Assembly (NCBI RefSeq): GCF_035989305.1
Contig: NZ_CP108514.1
Location: 248,001-312,000 of the forward strand
DNA from: Streptomyces sp. NBC_01233
Lineage (GTDB): Bacteria; Actinomycetota; Actinomycetes; Streptomycetales; Streptomycetaceae
Reading direction: 5' to 3'
Length of the DNA stretch: 64,000 bases
Position 1 is the first letter of the stretch, and every line of letters starts with the position of its first letter. A model generated the notes under the pieces. It saw only the letters and a list, made by a program, of their open reading frames with translations, was not told where the DNA came from and did no database searches. The translations under genes were made by a program, and so were the position numbers. Shown here piece after piece: positions 35,319-47,275 of the stretch.

Positions 35319-38300
35319 TCAGGACCGCCACGCCTCGATCGGATTGCCCAGCCAGCGGGTGTCGGCGGGAACGGATTCCCCGGCCATCACGAGAGAGGCG
35401 GGACCCAGTGTGCTGCGGGCCCCGACCGTGCTGCCGGGCAGGACGATTCCGCCCGGGCCCAGGGTGGCGCCCTCGCGGAGGACCACAGTATCCGTCCTCA
35501 AGATCCGGTCGTGGAAGAGGTGTGTCTGCAACACACAGCCGCGGTTCACGCTGACCGCGTCGCCCAGCTCCACCAGGTCCGTTTCGGGCAGCCAGTAGCT
35601 CTCGCACCACACGCCGCGGCCGATCCGGGCCCCCAGCGCGCGCAGCCACAGGGCCAGCAGCGGGGTGCCGGGCACGGATCCGGCCAGCCACGGCACGGCC
35701 AGGACCTCGACGAAGGTGTCGGCCAGCTCGTTGCGCCATACGAAGGCGCTCCACAGCGGGTGCTCGCCCGTCCGGTGCCGGCCCACCAGCAGCCACTTCG
35801 CGGCCACCGCCACCGCGCAGGCGGCCAGACCGGCGGCCAGCAGGACCGCACCGGACAGCAGGGCGGCTCCCCCGGTCCCCAGCCCGGTCGCCGTGGTCAG
35901 CGCGCAGAGCGCCGCCACGGTCAGGACGGCCAGCGCGGCCGAGCAGAAGACGGGGACGAGCCGGCACAGCTCCACCAGGCCGCGCGCCCACAGCAGGTGC
36001 GCGGGCGGATCGTACGTCCGGCTCTGGTCGGCGTCGGCGGTGGACCGCGGCAGCCGGACGGGCGGCAGGCCCAGGTACGAGCTGCCCTTCTTGGCCTTCT
36101 TCGGGGTCGCGGACAGGACGCCGACCAGCCCGTCGTCCGGCACGGTACGGCCCGGGGCGGTCATTCCGGAGTTGCCGAGGAAGGCCCGGCGGCCGATCTC
36201 GGAGTGTCCGATCCGCACCCAGCCGCCGCCCAGTTCGTAGGGGGCGGTCAGGGTGTCGTCGGCGAGGAACGCGCCTTCGCCCACGGTCGTGAGGCTCGGC
36301 AGCGCGAGGACGGTGGACACCTCCGCGCCCCGGCCGATCTTCATGCCGAGCAGCCGCAGCCACACGGGCGTGATCAGCCCCGCGTAGAGCGGGAAGAGCG
36401 TCTCCCGGGACAGGTCCATCAGCTGGGTGACCGTCCAGGCCTGCCAGCCGACCCTGCTGTGCGTCGGATGGTTGCCCGTGCGCAGTCCGAGGCTGAGCAG
36501 CCGTACGGAGACCAGCAGCAGCAGCGCGTAGGCGAACCCGAAGGCGAGCGCCCCCGGGACGACGGCGATGAGCGCTCCGCGCAGGGCCTGGGAGAGGCCG
36601 GCGTCGGCGGGCACGAACCGGCTCACGACGAGCAGGGCGGGCACGGTGGCCAGCACGGGCAGGGCGGTGAGGCAGAAGCCGGTCGCGCCGTACATGGCCC
36701 GCCAGCGGACCGAGCGCGGCGGACGTTCCTTGGGCCAGTTGCGCTTGGCCTTGCCGAGCTTGCCGGCGGGCGCTCCGGCCCAGCGCTGGCCGGTGGGGAT
36801 CTGGCCGACCACGGCCGAGCCGGGGGCCACCTCGGCCCGCTTGCCGACGCGGGCGCCAGGGAAGAGGATGCTGCGGGTGCCGACCACCGCGCCGGCGCCC
36901 ACCTTGACCGTGCCGATCTCCAGGCGGTCCCCGTCCAGCCAGTGCCCGGAGAGGTCCACCTCGGACTCCACGGCGCAGCCGCGGCCGAGTTTGAGCATGC
37001 CCGTGACCGGGGGCAGGGAGTGCAGATCCACCTCGGGGCCGATCTTGGCGCCGAGGGCCCGCCCGTAGCGTTCCAGCCAAGAGCCGGTGAGTGAGGTCGC
37101 GCCGACGTACTCGGCCAGCCGCTCGGCCGTCCACAGTCTCAGGTGCACCCTTCCGCCGCGCGGGTAGCGGCCCGCCTTCACCCCGCGCAGCAGCAGCCGG
37201 GCGCCGCCGGCCGCGATCGCGAGGCGCCCGGGCGGGCTGAAGAGCAGCGCGGCTCCGGCGGCAACGAGCCACCAGGACGCGGTCGGCGCCCACGGGTAGG
37301 GCCCGAACCGGTGCAGGACGTTGCCCAGGGCGAGCAGCGCCACCGTCCAGCGCAGGCCGACCAGGGTGAAGAGCGGGAGCAACAGGAGCGACTGCGCCAC
37401 CTTGGAGCGGAGCGGAACGGGGGCGACGGTCCGGGCCGCGCCGTCGTCCTGGACGGACTTCTCCAGCCGTCGGGCCAGCTTGCGCAGGGTGGGCTGCTGG
37501 TAGATGTCGAGTACGGCCGCGCTCGGGTAGCGGGTGCGCAGCCGGGTGGTGAGCTGGGCGGCGGCGAGGCTGCTGCCGCCGATCGCGAAGAAGTCGTCGG
37601 CGGCGCCGGTGACGGCCACGCCCAGGGTCTCGCTCCACTGCTCGGCGAGCCAGGCCTCGGTGCCGTAGAGCTGCTCGGCGGGACCGGTGGTCTCCGGTTC
37701 GGGCAGGGGCCAGGGCAGCGCGTTGCGGTCCACCTTGCCGGAGGTACGGGTCGGCAGCTCCTCGACCGGCGCGAGCAAGGGGACGAGGGCTGCGGGCAGC
37801 TCGGCGCGCAGTCGCTCGACCGCGGCCGCGTGGTCCCAGCCCTCCTGGGTGACGAGGTAGCCGACGAGCAGCTGGTTTCCGCTGCGGGCGGTGCGTACGG
37901 CCGCGGCCGCGCCGGCGACGCCGGGCAGGGCCTGCAGCGCGGCGTCCACCTCGCCCAGCTCGATCCGGCGGCCGCCGAGCTTGATCTGCTCGTCGGCGCG
38001 GCCGAGGAAGACCAGGCCTTCGGGTTCGGCGCGGACGAGGTCGCCGCTGCGGTAGGCGCGCTGCCAGCCGAGGGATTCCAGGGGGGCGTACTTCTCGGCG
38101 TCCATCGTAGGGTCGAGGTAGCGGGCGAGGCCGACGCCGCCGATGACGAGCTGGCCGCTGCCGCCCATCGGCACGGGCTCGCCGGATTCGTCGACGACGG
38201 CCAGTTCCCAGCCGGCCAGCGGCAGGCCGATCCGGATCGGTTCCCCGCCGGTGAGGAGCGCGGCGCAGGCGACGACGGTGGCCTCGGTGGGGCCGTAGGT

Positions 38301-39236
38301 GTTCCAGACCTCGCGGCCCTCGGTGACCAGGCGCTGGGTGAGCTCGGGCGGGCAGGCCTCGCCGCCGAAGATCAGCAGCCGGACCTCGTTGAGGGTCTCG
38401 GGCTCCCAGAGCGCGGCCAGGGTCGGCACGGTGGAGACCACGGTGATCTCCTGTTCCGCCAGCCAGGGGCCCAGGTCGGCGCCGCTGCGGACCTGGGAGC
38501 GCGGGACGGGCACGAGGCAGGCGCCGTAGCGCCAGGCGAGCCACATCTCCTCGCAGGAGGCGTCGAAGGCGACGGACAGTCCGGCCATGACGCGGTCGCC
38601 GGGGCCGATCGGCTCCTCGGTGAGGAACAGCGAGGCCTCGGCGTCCACGAAGGCGGCGGCGCTGCGGTGGCTGACGGCGACGCCCTTGGGCTTGCCGGTG
38701 GAGCCGGAGGTGAAGATGATCCACGCGTCGTGCTCGGGGCCGGGCCGGGCGGCGGCCGCTCCGGCGCCGGCGGGGTCGGTGACGTCGATGCGCGCTCCGG
38801 CGCCCAGCACCGCCCGTACCCCGGCCTCGCCGAAGACCAGCTCGGCGCGCTCGTCCGGGTCCTCGGCGTCGACCGGCACGTAGGCGGCGCCCGCGGCGAG
38901 CACGGCCAGGATGCCCGCGTACAGCTCGTTGGTGCCGGAGGGCACGCGTACCCCGACCCGGTCGCCGAGGCCCACCCCGGCGGCCGCGAGGGCCCGCCGG
39001 CGGCGCTCGACCTCGGCGGCCAGCGCCCGGTAGGTCAACCGGGTGGTGCCGTCGTCCAGGGCGAGCTCGTCGGGGTACGCCCGTACGGAGGCTTCGAAGA
39101 CGTCGACGAGGGTGCGCGTCGGGGAGGCGGGCCCGGCGGAGAAGCGGGCGGATTTGCCGGACTCCTCGCACTCGGCCCCGTACGCGTCCCCGCCGTCGAG
39201 CAGAGTGAGTTCACCGTGCTCAGGTGTTGCAGCCAT
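35319..39236 (-). CDS. Pls/PosA-family membrane nonribosomal peptide synthetase
   Basis: The start at 39236 ([10 protein letters not shown]) has GAGG upstream. Of 1305 residues, about 30-520 are an adenylation domain ([39 protein letters not shown]) and about 530-610 a carrier domain ([10 protein letters not shown], Ser556). There is no condensation or thioesterase domain. The remaining 700 residues alternate paired membrane segments with three left-handed beta-helix repeats (hexapeptide-like), as in epsilon-poly-L-lysine synthetase Pls, where they join amino acids into an isopeptide-linked homopolymer. The A-domain selects an amino acid that I cannot name reliably. The M1 peptidase follows. 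Confidence 0.9.
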   Translation of the reverse strand: MAATPEHGELTLLDGGDAYGAECEESGKSARFSAGPASPTRTLVDVFEASVRAYPDELALDDGTTRLTYRALAAEVERRRRALAAAGVGLGDRVGVRVPSGTNELYAGILAVLAAGAAYVPVDAEDPDERAELVFGEAGVRAVLGAGARIDVTDPAGAGAAAARPGPEHDAWIIFTSGSTGKPKGVAVSHRSAAAFVDAEASLFLTEEPIGPGDRVMAGLSVAFDASCEEMWLAWRYGACLVPVPRSQVRSGADLGPWLAEQEITVVSTVPTLAALWEPETLNEVRLLIFGGEACPPELTQRLVTEGREVWNTYGPTEATVVACAALLTGGEPIRIGLPLAGWELAVVDESGEPVPMGGSGQLVIGGVGLARYLDPTMDAEKYAPLESLGWQRAYRSGDLVRAEPEGLVFLGRADEQIKLGGRRIELGEVDAALQALPGVAGAAAAVRTARSGNQLLVGYLVTQEGWDHAAAVERLRAELPAALVPLLAPVEELPTRTSGKVDRNALPWPLPEPETTGPAEQLYGTEAWLAEQWSETLGVAVTGAADDFFAIGGSSLAAAQLTTRLRTRYPSAAVLDIYQQPTLRKLARRLEKSVQDDGAARTVAPVPLRSKVAQSLLLLPLFTLVGLRWTVALLALGNVLHRFGPYPWAPTASWWLVAAGAALLFSPPGRLAIAAGGARLLLRGVKAGRYPRGGRVHLRLWTAERLAEYVGATSLTGSWLERYGRALGAKIGPEVDLHSLPPVTGMLKLGRGCAVESEVDLSGHWLDGDRLEIGTVKVGAGAVVGTRSILFPGARVGKRAEVAPGSAVVGQIPTGQRWAGAPAGKLGKAKRNWPKERPPRSVRWRAMYGATGFCLTALPVLATVPALLVVSRFVPADAGLSQALRGALIAVVPGALAFGFAYALLLLVSVRLLSLGLRTGNHPTHSRVGWQAWTVTQLMDLSRETLFPLYAGLITPVWLRLLGMKIGRGAEVSTVLALPSLTTVGEGAFLADDTLTAPYELGGGWVRIGHSEIGRRAFLGNSGMTAPGRTVPDDGLVGVLSATPKKAKKGSSYLGLPPVRLPRSTADADQSRTYDPPAHLLWARGLVELCRLVPVFCSAALAVLTVAALCALTTATGLGTGGAALLSGAVLLAAGLAACAVAVAAKWLLVGRHRTGEHPLWSAFVWRNELADTFVEVLAVPWLAGSVPGTPLLALWLRALGARIGRGVWCESYWLPETDLVELGDAVSVNRGCVLQTHLFHDRILRTDTVVLREGATLGPGGIVLPGSTVGARSTLGPASLVMAGESVPADTRWLGNPIEAWRS

Positions 39237-39429
39237 CGGCCCTCGCGTCTCGTTCCCGGAAGCCGTCCGGGTCGCCGGCGGAGCCCAGGTCTGCCCGGGT
39301 TGTTCCGTTCCAGCGCCAAACAACCCACCAGTCTAGTGCGGCATCAAGGATTTTCTTGTTGAAGCCTGACGTGTGGCCGGGAAGGAACGATGGCGCCGCA
39401 CCGGGGTGAACGGGTCGTGAACGGGCCGT

Positions 39430-39912
39430 TCAGTGCTCGGCGGTGTACCGGATCCGCGCCCACAGCGGGAGGACGAACCAGCACAGGAGGTACCAGGCCA
39501 GCACTCCGGCCACGAGCCAGGGCACGAGGGCGTCGTGGGTGGCCACCCGCAGGACCAGGAACAGGGCGGAGGTGCAGGTGGCCAGCAGCAGGACGAGCCC
39601 GGTGAAGGTGAGGCGCGAGGCCCAGGCCACCGCCTCGCGCTTGATGCGCCGGCCCGAGACGATGCGGTGGAAGGCGACGGGCCCGATGAGCGCGCCGGTC
39701 GCCAGGGAGCCGAGCACGACGGTGACGATGTAGATGGTCTTGTCGGTCTGCGGAAGTGCGTGGAAGAGGGGGGTGAAGACGACCGTCAACAGGAAGCCGA
39801 AGAGGATCTGCACGCCCGTCTGGGCGACGCGGATCTCCTGGATCAGCTCCTGCCACTGCCGGTCCGCGCGTTCTTCCTCGCTCTCGCTTCTTCCGTCGGG
39901 GGCTTCCGGCAT
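39430..39912 (-). CDS. DUF6328-like four-helix membrane protein
   Basis: The start at 39912 (MPEAPDGRSESEEER) has GGAGG 4 bases upstream. The 160 residues have an acidic cytoplasmic N-terminus, then RQWQELIQEIRVAQTGVQILFGFLLTVVF, and four hydrophobic segments in all. It resembles the small DUF6328 membrane family of Actinobacteria with no known function. Monocistronic. Confidence 0.75.
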   Translation of the reverse strand: MPEAPDGRSESEEERADRQWQELIQEIRVAQTGVQILFGFLLTVVFTPLFHALPQTDKTIYIVTVVLGSLATGALIGPVAFHRIVSGRRIKREAVAWASRLTFTGLVLLLATCTSALFLVLRVATHDALVPWLVAGVLAWYLLCWFVLPLWARIRYTAEH

Positions 39913-40005
39913 GGCGCCTCCATGGCTCACGGGTCGATGCGGCCTACGGGTCGATGGCCCCTCGGCCGGAACCCGGTGTGCGGCGCCTACCCCCTCCGCG
40001 CCCGC

Positions 40006-40440
40006 TCACTCCCCGGTCCCTCCCGCACGCGCGGCGCAGGCCGGGCACAGTCCTCGGTAGGTGACCTCGACCCCGGACACCGTGAAGCCGAAGCGTTCCT
40101 CGGCCGGGAGGCCGGCCAGCGGGCTTCCGGTCGGGTGGACGTCGCGGATCAGGCCGCAGCCGGAGCACACCAGATGCTGGTGCGGGTGGTGGGCGTTGGG
40201 GTCGTAGCGCTTGGCCCGGCCGTCGGTGGTGACCTCCATGACCTCACCGAGGGCCACCAGCTCGCCGAGGGCGTTGTAGACGGTGGCCCGGGAGATCTCG
40301 GGCAGCCGCTCGGCCGCGCGGGCGTGCACCTCGTCGGCCGTGAAGTGCACGTGGTCGCCGTCGAGGACCTCCGCGACCACTCGCCGCTGGGACGTCATCC
40401 GCCAGCCACGCCCTCGCAGCCGCTGCAGCAGGTCACTCAT
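40006..40440 (-). CDS. furA: Fur-family peroxide/iron regulator
   Basis: A 144-residue Fur protein with the N-terminal winged helix (RMTSQRRVVAEVLDGDHVHFTADEVHARA...SRATVYNALGELV) and C-terminal metal sites: HHPHQHLVC, then CSGCG and CPACA pairs for structural zinc. Divergent from katG, so it most likely represses katG and itself until oxidised, as FurA/CatR do in actinomycetes. A palindrome ACCTG-TTT-CAGGT lies 9 bases upstream of its start. Confidence 0.9.
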   Translation of the reverse strand: MSDLLQRLRGRGWRMTSQRRVVAEVLDGDHVHFTADEVHARAAERLPEISRATVYNALGELVALGEVMEVTTDGRAKRYDPNAHHPHQHLVCSGCGLIRDVHPTGSPLAGLPAEERFGFTVSGVEVTYRGLCPACAARAGGTGE

Positions 40441-40448
40441 ATCGGCTC

Positions 40449-40461
40449 ACCTGTTTCAGGT
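40449..40461. promoter_or_regulatory. ACCTG-TTT-CAGGT palindrome at the fur start
   Basis: A perfect 5-base inverted repeat with a 3-base centre, 8 bases from the Fur start codon. It contains the AGGTG that serves as ribosome site, so a bound repressor would also cover translation signals. Confidence 0.5.
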
Positions 40462-40528
40462 TCGACGGGTACCCGGAGTTCATCGGCGGACGTCCGGGGT
40501 CCGATCGGATATGGGCTTGGTGTGCTTC

Positions 40529-40556
40529 TTGACTTGGATTCCGTCCATCGTAGGAT
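40529..40556 (+). promoter_or_regulatory. katG promoter candidate
   Basis: TTGACT (-35) and TAGGAT (-10) with a 16-base spacer, close to the housekeeping sigma consensus. It gives a leader of about 180 bases before katG. The divergent region (40441-40741) holds nothing else coding. Confidence 0.65.
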
Positions 40557-40604
40557 CGGTTTCGTAGATAGCCAAGAGACAGGAAGACTCCAGAGCGGCA
40601 GGTG

Positions 40605-40623
40605 ACACCGTCCGGGACGGTGA
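40605..40623 (+). promoter_or_regulatory. small hairpin in the katG leader
   Basis: CACCGTCC and GGACGGTG pair around a single G in the leader between the promoter candidate and katG. It could be a regulator site or an RNA hairpin. Confidence 0.4.
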
Positions 40624-40717
40624 CCGGCTCGGCGTCGAACCGACCGACGCGGCCGAGGCCGTGCACGGGGGCCCTTGCCCCGACAGTTCCCTCGCATTCA
40701 GTTCCTGAACACCGTGA

Positions 40718-42985
<2,268 letters not shown>

Positions 42986-42991
42986 CCCTAC

Positions 42992-43027
42992 GTCCGGGCC
43001 GGCCGGCCCACTCCGGCCGGCCCGGAC
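42992..43027 (+). terminator. katG terminator hairpin
   Basis: A perfect 15-base-pair stem (GTCCGGGCCGGCCGG and its complement) with a 6-base loop starts 7 bases after the katG stop. Confidence 0.9.
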
Positions 43028-43085
43028 GCCCTCACCCCGCGCCGCACGGCGGTCCACGAGGCCGCGCGGACGCGGCCGGCCGCGG

Positions 43086-43460
43086 TCACAAGAGCCGGGC
43101 CATCTCCCGCTCCACGGCGTCGAGTTCCGCCTGACGGCCCATCACCGTCAGCTGTTCCTTGTAGCGGATCAAGGCCGCGGCGAGCAGGTCCGCCCGATCG
43201 GGCTCCATGGAGTACATGCGGCGCGCGGCGGCAACGGCCTCCGCACGCAGGGCCAGGGCCGTCCCGGGCAGACCGGCGAACTCCTGGCGGCTGTATTCGT
43301 ACAGCGCGACGGTCAGCAGGGGCAGGTACGCCAGCGGACTCACCTGGGCGAGCACGCGGTAGGCGGCGACCTCCTGCCGGACCGGCAGCGCCTGCGATCC
43401 GAGGAGGGCCACTCGGGCTCGGAGAACTGCGTCGTGACTGGGGTGCGCTGAGGAAGTCAT
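43086..43460 (-). CDS. small all-helical protein, TPR-like
   Basis: From ATG 43460 (MTSSAHPSHDAV) the product has 124 residues, nearly all helical with repeated Ala/Leu/Tyr spacing (AYRVLAQVSPLAYLPLLTVALYEYSRQEF; ALRAEAVAAARRMYS; DLLAAALIRYKEQLTVMGR), like two or three TPR-type units found in Streptomyces regulators. No catalytic motif. A GAGAAT 7 bases before the start could be a -10 box. Function unknown. Confidence 0.6.
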   Translation of the reverse strand: MTSSAHPSHDAVLRARVALLGSQALPVRQEVAAYRVLAQVSPLAYLPLLTVALYEYSRQEFAGLPGTALALRAEAVAAARRMYSMEPDRADLLAAALIRYKEQLTVMGRQAELDAVEREMARLL

Positions 43461-43589
43461 GACGGTGATTCTCAAAGCCGCACACGGGTCCGAACAAGAC
43501 AATCCGCCTGTGCCCTTGGTCCTACGAAAACGCCGCCTGACCTGTCATGATGGTGACGTCATCACCCCTGCGCCCCCTCTGACGCCCCT

Positions 43590-44015
43590 TCAGCAGCCGA
43601 GGAAGGACAGGCGGACCTGGCGCCGGGGGTTGTCCCGGTTGGTGTCCACCAGGGTGACGGACTGCCAGGTGCCCAGCGCGAGCGTTCCGTCGATCACGGG
43701 CAGCGTCGCGTGGGGCGGGACGATCGCGGGCAGTACGTGGTCCCGCCCGTGGCCGGGGGATCCGTGCCGGTGCCGCCAGCGGTCGTCGGCGGGCAGGAGG
43801 GACCGCAGAGCGGTCAGGAGGTCGTCGTCGCTGCCCGCTCCCGTCTCGATGACGGCGAGGCCGGCGGTCGCGTGGGGCGTGAAGAGGTTCAGCAGTCCGG
43901 ACCGGCCGCGTGCCACCTCCCCGAGGAAGGCGGCACAGGCACCGGTCAGGTCGTGGACCGTCTCCCGGTCCCCGGTCATCACGTCGATGGTGCGCGAGGC
44001 GAAGGTGTCGGGCAT
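43590..44015 (-). CDS. YjbQ-family protein (secondary thiamine-phosphate synthase-like)
   Basis: The 141 residues match UPF0047/YjbQ: FTPHATAGLAVIE near the middle, HGSPGHGRDHVLPA and a beta-rich C-terminus ending in LGTWQSVTLVDTNRDNPRRQVRLSFLG. The conserved histidines bind a metal in related structures. Some members have weak thiamine-phosphate synthase activity; the true role is not settled. GGATGGG lies before the ATG. Confidence 0.85.
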   Translation of the reverse strand: MPDTFASRTIDVMTGDRETVHDLTGACAAFLGEVARGRSGLLNLFTPHATAGLAVIETGAGSDDDLLTALRSLLPADDRWRHRHGSPGHGRDHVLPAIVPPHATLPVIDGTLALGTWQSVTLVDTNRDNPRRQVRLSFLGC

Positions 44016-44183
44016 GGACCCATCCTCATGCCGTGCCTCTCCGCAGCCGTGCAGCCACGGCCGATGTCGGCCGACCGGCCGGGCCGCCTACGATGATCAC
44101 AAGGGACGCGACCCGTCCCCGCACACGCTCCGGCGGGGGCACGGTCTGGGCCTGACGATCGCGCTGGGCCAGGCCGGAGGGGC

Positions 44184-44525
44184 TGGCGCGGGCCGCTGGG
44201 GGACCTGGACACGGCGGCCGCCCTCCTCCACGGCGCCGCGCACGCCGGCGGTGACGGCCCGGCCTACCGTGTGCTGTTCGCCGCGGAGCTCGCCCGGGTC
44301 CTGGCCCGGGCGGGCGACTGGCGCGAGACCGACACGGCCATGGCGATGCTGATGGACGCCGTGCCCGCCGTCGGGTCCGTGCGGGCACTGCGGACGACGG
44401 GCCGGGCCGCCCGGCTCGTCGAGGGCGGCCGCCGCGTACCGCGCCGTACCCGCGACACCGCCCGGCACCTCGCCCGGGCCCTGCGCGAGAGCGGCCAGGG
44501 CACCCCCAGGACGAGCATCGGCTGA
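44184..44525 (+). pseudogene. 3' remnant of a helical/TPR-type regulator
   Basis: One frame encodes a helical segment typical of the C-terminus of Streptomyces TPR-containing regulators: LGDLDTAAALLHGAAHAGG, LFAAELARVLARAGDWRETDTAMAMLMDAVPAVGSVRALRTT, then TRDTARHLARALRESGQ. There is no N-terminal DNA-binding part; upstream sequence loses the frame. The end meets the truncated VOC gene of the opposite strand. Confidence 0.5.
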
Positions 44526-44782
44526 CCACCGCACTGACGGCCGATCAGGTCGCGCTCCCGGGCAGTGGCCGCGGGCATCAGCCAGAGGCCGACCGTCGGC
44601 TGCCCCGTGGGGCCGGGCAGGCCGATGTGCAGGTGGCGGTAGCCGTCGGCCGCCCGGTCGTGCAGCACTGCGAAGCCCAGGACGTCCCGGTAGAAGGCCG
44701 GGGCGGCTTCGGCGTCCGCGACGAGCACCACCGTGCGGCCGAGGGCGGTGAACGGTGGTTCGCGGTCGGGAGAGGGAGCCAT
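44503..44782 (-). pseudogene. VOC (glyoxalase-fold) protein, 3' truncated
   Basis: From ATG 44782, with GGAAGGA upstream, the frame encodes the first half of a VOC-superfamily protein: RTVVLVADAEAAPAFYRDVLGFAVLHD and a second strand set up to GGQPMLVLG. Homology ends near 44505, where the sequence becomes that of the convergent regulator remnant. About 50-60 C-terminal residues, including half of the metal-site, are missing. It lies 17 bases downstream of the livF-like gene. Confidence 0.65.
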
Positions 44783-44799
44783 CGTGAGTCCTTCCGGTG

Positions 44800-45510
44800 T
44801 CAGTCGACGCCCAGCAGACGCCGCCGGTCGCCGGGGCGGGAGGCGAATTCGGCCGCGTCCGCCCGGTGCACGATGCGGCCCTTCTGCATGACGGCCACCT
44901 GCTGGGCGGCGGACAGGGCCAGCCCCAGGTTCTGCTCGACGAGCACGACCGTCATGCCCTGCGCGCTCACCTCGCGGATCACCTCGCCCACCTGCGCGAC
45001 GATCGCCGGGGCGAGGCCGTCGGACGGTTCGTCGAGCAGCAGCAGCCGCGGATTGCCCAGCAGGGCCCGGGCGATCGCGAGCATCTGCTGTTCTCCTCCC
45101 GAGAGCTGGTCGCCGCGATGCCCCAGCCGCTCCCCCAGGCGCGGCAGCAGGTCGAGGATGCGCGCCTGGGTCCACGGCCCGCGCGCTCGGCGCCGCGGCG
45201 CGGCGATCGCGAGGTGCTCCGCCACGGTCAGCGGTGCGAACACCCGGCGCCCCTGCGGGACGACGCCCACCCCGGCCCTGGCGATCACGTCGACGCGGGC
45301 TCCGCCGATCTCCCGGCCCTCGAGCTCGACGCTGCCCTCGTAAGGCCGGACGAATCCGATGACCGTCGAGATGAGGGTGGTCTTCCCCACCCCGTTGCGC
45401 CCGAGGACGACGAGGGTCCCACCCGCTTCGAGATCGAGGTCGACGCCGCCCAGCACGACGCCTCCGGCGTAGCCGGAGCGCAGGCCGCGCACGCTGAAGA
45501 ACGGTTTCAC
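44800..45510 (-). CDS. livF: LivF-type ABC transporter ATPase
   Basis: The 236-residue ATPase has Walker A GRNGVGKTT, signature LSGGEQQ, Walker B LLLLDEPSDGL and the LVEQN switch typical of LivF. The GTG start overlaps the stop of the livG-like gene by four bases (GTGA). It is the last gene of the five-gene branched-chain amino acid-type (HAAT) uptake system. Confidence 0.9.
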   Translation of the reverse strand: MKPFFSVRGLRSGYAGGVVLGGVDLDLEAGGTLVVLGRNGVGKTTLISTVIGFVRPYEGSVELEGREIGGARVDVIARAGVGVVPQGRRVFAPLTVAEHLAIAAPRRRARGPWTQARILDLLPRLGERLGHRGDQLSGGEQQMLAIARALLGNPRLLLLDEPSDGLAPAIVAQVGEVIREVSAQGMTVVLVEQNLGLALSAAQQVAVMQKGRIVHRADAAEFASRPGDRRRLLGVD

Positions 45511-46286
45511 GAGGAGACCTCCGTGGTGCCCAGGTAGGCGCTCTGGACCTCGGCGGAAGCCCGTACTTCGTCCGGGGAGCCGGTGGTGAGGTGGTTGCCG
45601 AGGTGCATGACGGTCACGGTGTCGGCGAGTTCGAAGACCATGTCGAGGTCGTGTTCGATGAGGAGTACGGTCACCTCGCCGGGCAGAGCGGCGATCAGCT
45701 TCGTCAGCCGCTCCGTCTCGGCCGGGGACATGCCGGCGGCGGGTTCGTCCAGGAGCAGCAGCCTCGGTTCGGTGGCGAGCGCCACGGCGACCTCCAGCTG
45801 TCGCCGTTCACCGTGCGAGAGCTCCGCCGCCTGCAGGTCGTGCCGGGTGGGCAGGCCGACGCGCTCCAGCAGCGTGCGCGCCTGCGCGGTCGCGGCGGCC
45901 CGGGCACCGGCCCTGCGCCGGCCGCCGAACCCCGTTCCGGTACCGGCTCCGGCCCGGTGCAGCGCCGCGAGCAGGACGTTCTCCAGCACGGTCTCCCGCA
46001 GGAAGAGGCTGGAGTGCTGGAAGGTCGCGGCGATGCCGAGCCCGACCCGTCGGTGCACGGGCAACCGGGTCACGTCCCGCCCGTCGAGGAGCAGGGATCC
46101 GGCGGAGGCGGGCAGGGTTCCGGAGACGAGGCCGAACAGCGTGGACTTGCCGGCGCCGTTCGGGCCGATGACCGCGTGGCGCGCGCCGGGGCGCACGGTG
46201 AAGCTGACGTCGTCGACGGCTCGGAAGGACCCGAAGTGCTTCGAGATTCCGCGCAGTTCCAGTAGATCGGGTGCGGGATCGGTCAC
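45507..46286 (-). CDS. livG: LivG-type ABC transporter ATPase
   Basis: The start is GTG 46286 (VTDPAPDLLELRGISKHF), overlapping the previous stop as GTGA. The 259 residues carry GPNGAGKST, the signature ELSHGERRQLE, LLLLDEPAAGMSP and LLIEHDLDMV, all typical of LivG. An insert of Arg/Ala-rich sequence (about residues 120-145) between Walker A and the signature is a little longer than usual. Confidence 0.9.
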   Translation of the reverse strand: MTDPAPDLLELRGISKHFGSFRAVDDVSFTVRPGARHAVIGPNGAGKSTLFGLVSGTLPASAGSLLLDGRDVTRLPVHRRVGLGIAATFQHSSLFLRETVLENVLLAALHRAGAGTGTGFGGRRRAGARAAATAQARTLLERVGLPTRHDLQAAELSHGERRQLEVAVALATEPRLLLLDEPAAGMSPAETERLTKLIAALPGEVTVLLIEHDLDMVFELADTVTVMHLGNHLTTGSPDEVRASAEVQSAYLGTTEVSS

Positions 46287-47275
46287 GCCGTCCTCTTCCG
46301 GGTCGGCCTCGACGGGAGCCGTACGCCGGCCAGTCCGCGGGGCAGTGTGTAGACGGCGATGACGAAGAGCAGCCCGAGCAGCAGCGGCCCTCGTCCGGCG
46401 ACGGCCTCGAGGTTCCCGAGGTGGTCGCGGGTGGTCCAGATCAGCGCGGCCGCGGCGCAGGCCCCCCACATCGAGCCCGGGCCGCCGATGACGACGGCCA
46501 GCAGCGCCAGGGCGGCGATCTCGAATCCGGCGTCGCCGGGCGAGACGAACCGCTGTACGGAGACCCACAGCGACCCGGCGGCGCCGGCCAGCGCCGCGGC
46601 GCCGCAGTAGACGGTCAGGGCGTACCGGCGAGTGGGGTAGCCGATGGCCTTCATGCGGGCCTCGTTGTCGCGGATTCCGCGCAGGGCGAGGGCGAAGGGG
46701 GTGGTGCCGAGGCGGCTGACGGCCGCGAAGAGCAGGAGGAACACGGCCAGTACGTAGAAGTAGACCAGCCCGTCGAGCTCCAGCGCGGGCATGCCGGGCA
46801 GCGGTACGACGGGTGGGATGCCGGACATGCCGTCGCTGCCGTTGGTCACTGTCTTCCAGTTGACCGCGGCGCTGTACGCGATCTCGCCGATGGCCAGCGT
46901 CAGCATCAGGAACACCACGCCGCGGGCCCGGACGGCGAGCCACCCGGTCGGCACGGCCACCAGCGCCGACACGCCGGCCGCGATGAGGAGTTGGAGTGTG
47001 CCGATGTCGGTGAGCCGGGTCGCGACGATCGCCGCCGTGTAGGCGCCGACGCCGAAGTACGCGGACTGGCCGAGGGTCGGCAGTCCGGTCAGGCCGGTGA
47101 GCAGGTTCACGCTCAGGGCGAGCAGGGCGAAGACGAGGACCCTGGAGAGGGTGCCGATGGCGTACGAGCCGAGGAGGAAGGGGGCCAGGGCGAGTCCGGT
47201 GACCACGGCGGTGACCAGCAGCCGCCGGGTCGCGGAGCCCGGCCTCGTCGAACGGGACGGTGCGGAGTGGCTCAT
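46283..47275 (-). CDS. livM: LivM-type permease
   Basis: A 330-residue permease with about nine membrane segments and the LivM hallmarks GLPTLGQSAYFGVGAYTAA and the EAA-like RGIRDNEARMKAIGYP loop that contacts the ATPase, followed by VVIGGPGSMWGACAAAALI. Start and preceding stop overlap as ATGA. It forms the channel with the LivH-type protein. Confidence 0.9.
   Translation of the reverse strand: MSHSAPSRSTRPGSATRRLLVTAVVTGLALAPFLLGSYAIGTLSRVLVFALLALSVNLLTGLTGLPTLGQSAYFGVGAYTAAIVATRLTDIGTLQLLIAAGVSALVAVPTGWLAVRARGVVFLMLTLAIGEIAYSAAVNWKTVTNGSDGMSGIPPVVPLPGMPALELDGLVYFYVLAVFLLLFAAVSRLGTTPFALALRGIRDNEARMKAIGYPTRRYALTVYCGAAALAGAAGSLWVSVQRFVSPGDAGFEIAALALLAVVIGGPGSMWGACAAAALIWTTRDHLGNLEAVAGRGPLLLGLLFVIAVYTLPRGLAGVRLPSRPTRKRTA

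Noticed and set aside
35224..39171. A second minus-strand frame of over 1300 codons inside the Pls-type gene
   Set aside because: It is the same DNA in another frame with Arg-rich text and no domain; the Pls frame has all expected motifs.
44097..44534. Minus-strand gene across the regulator remnant
   Set aside because: The plus strand there has regulator-like helical text and proper codon bias; the minus frame is Pro/Gly/His-rich shadow.
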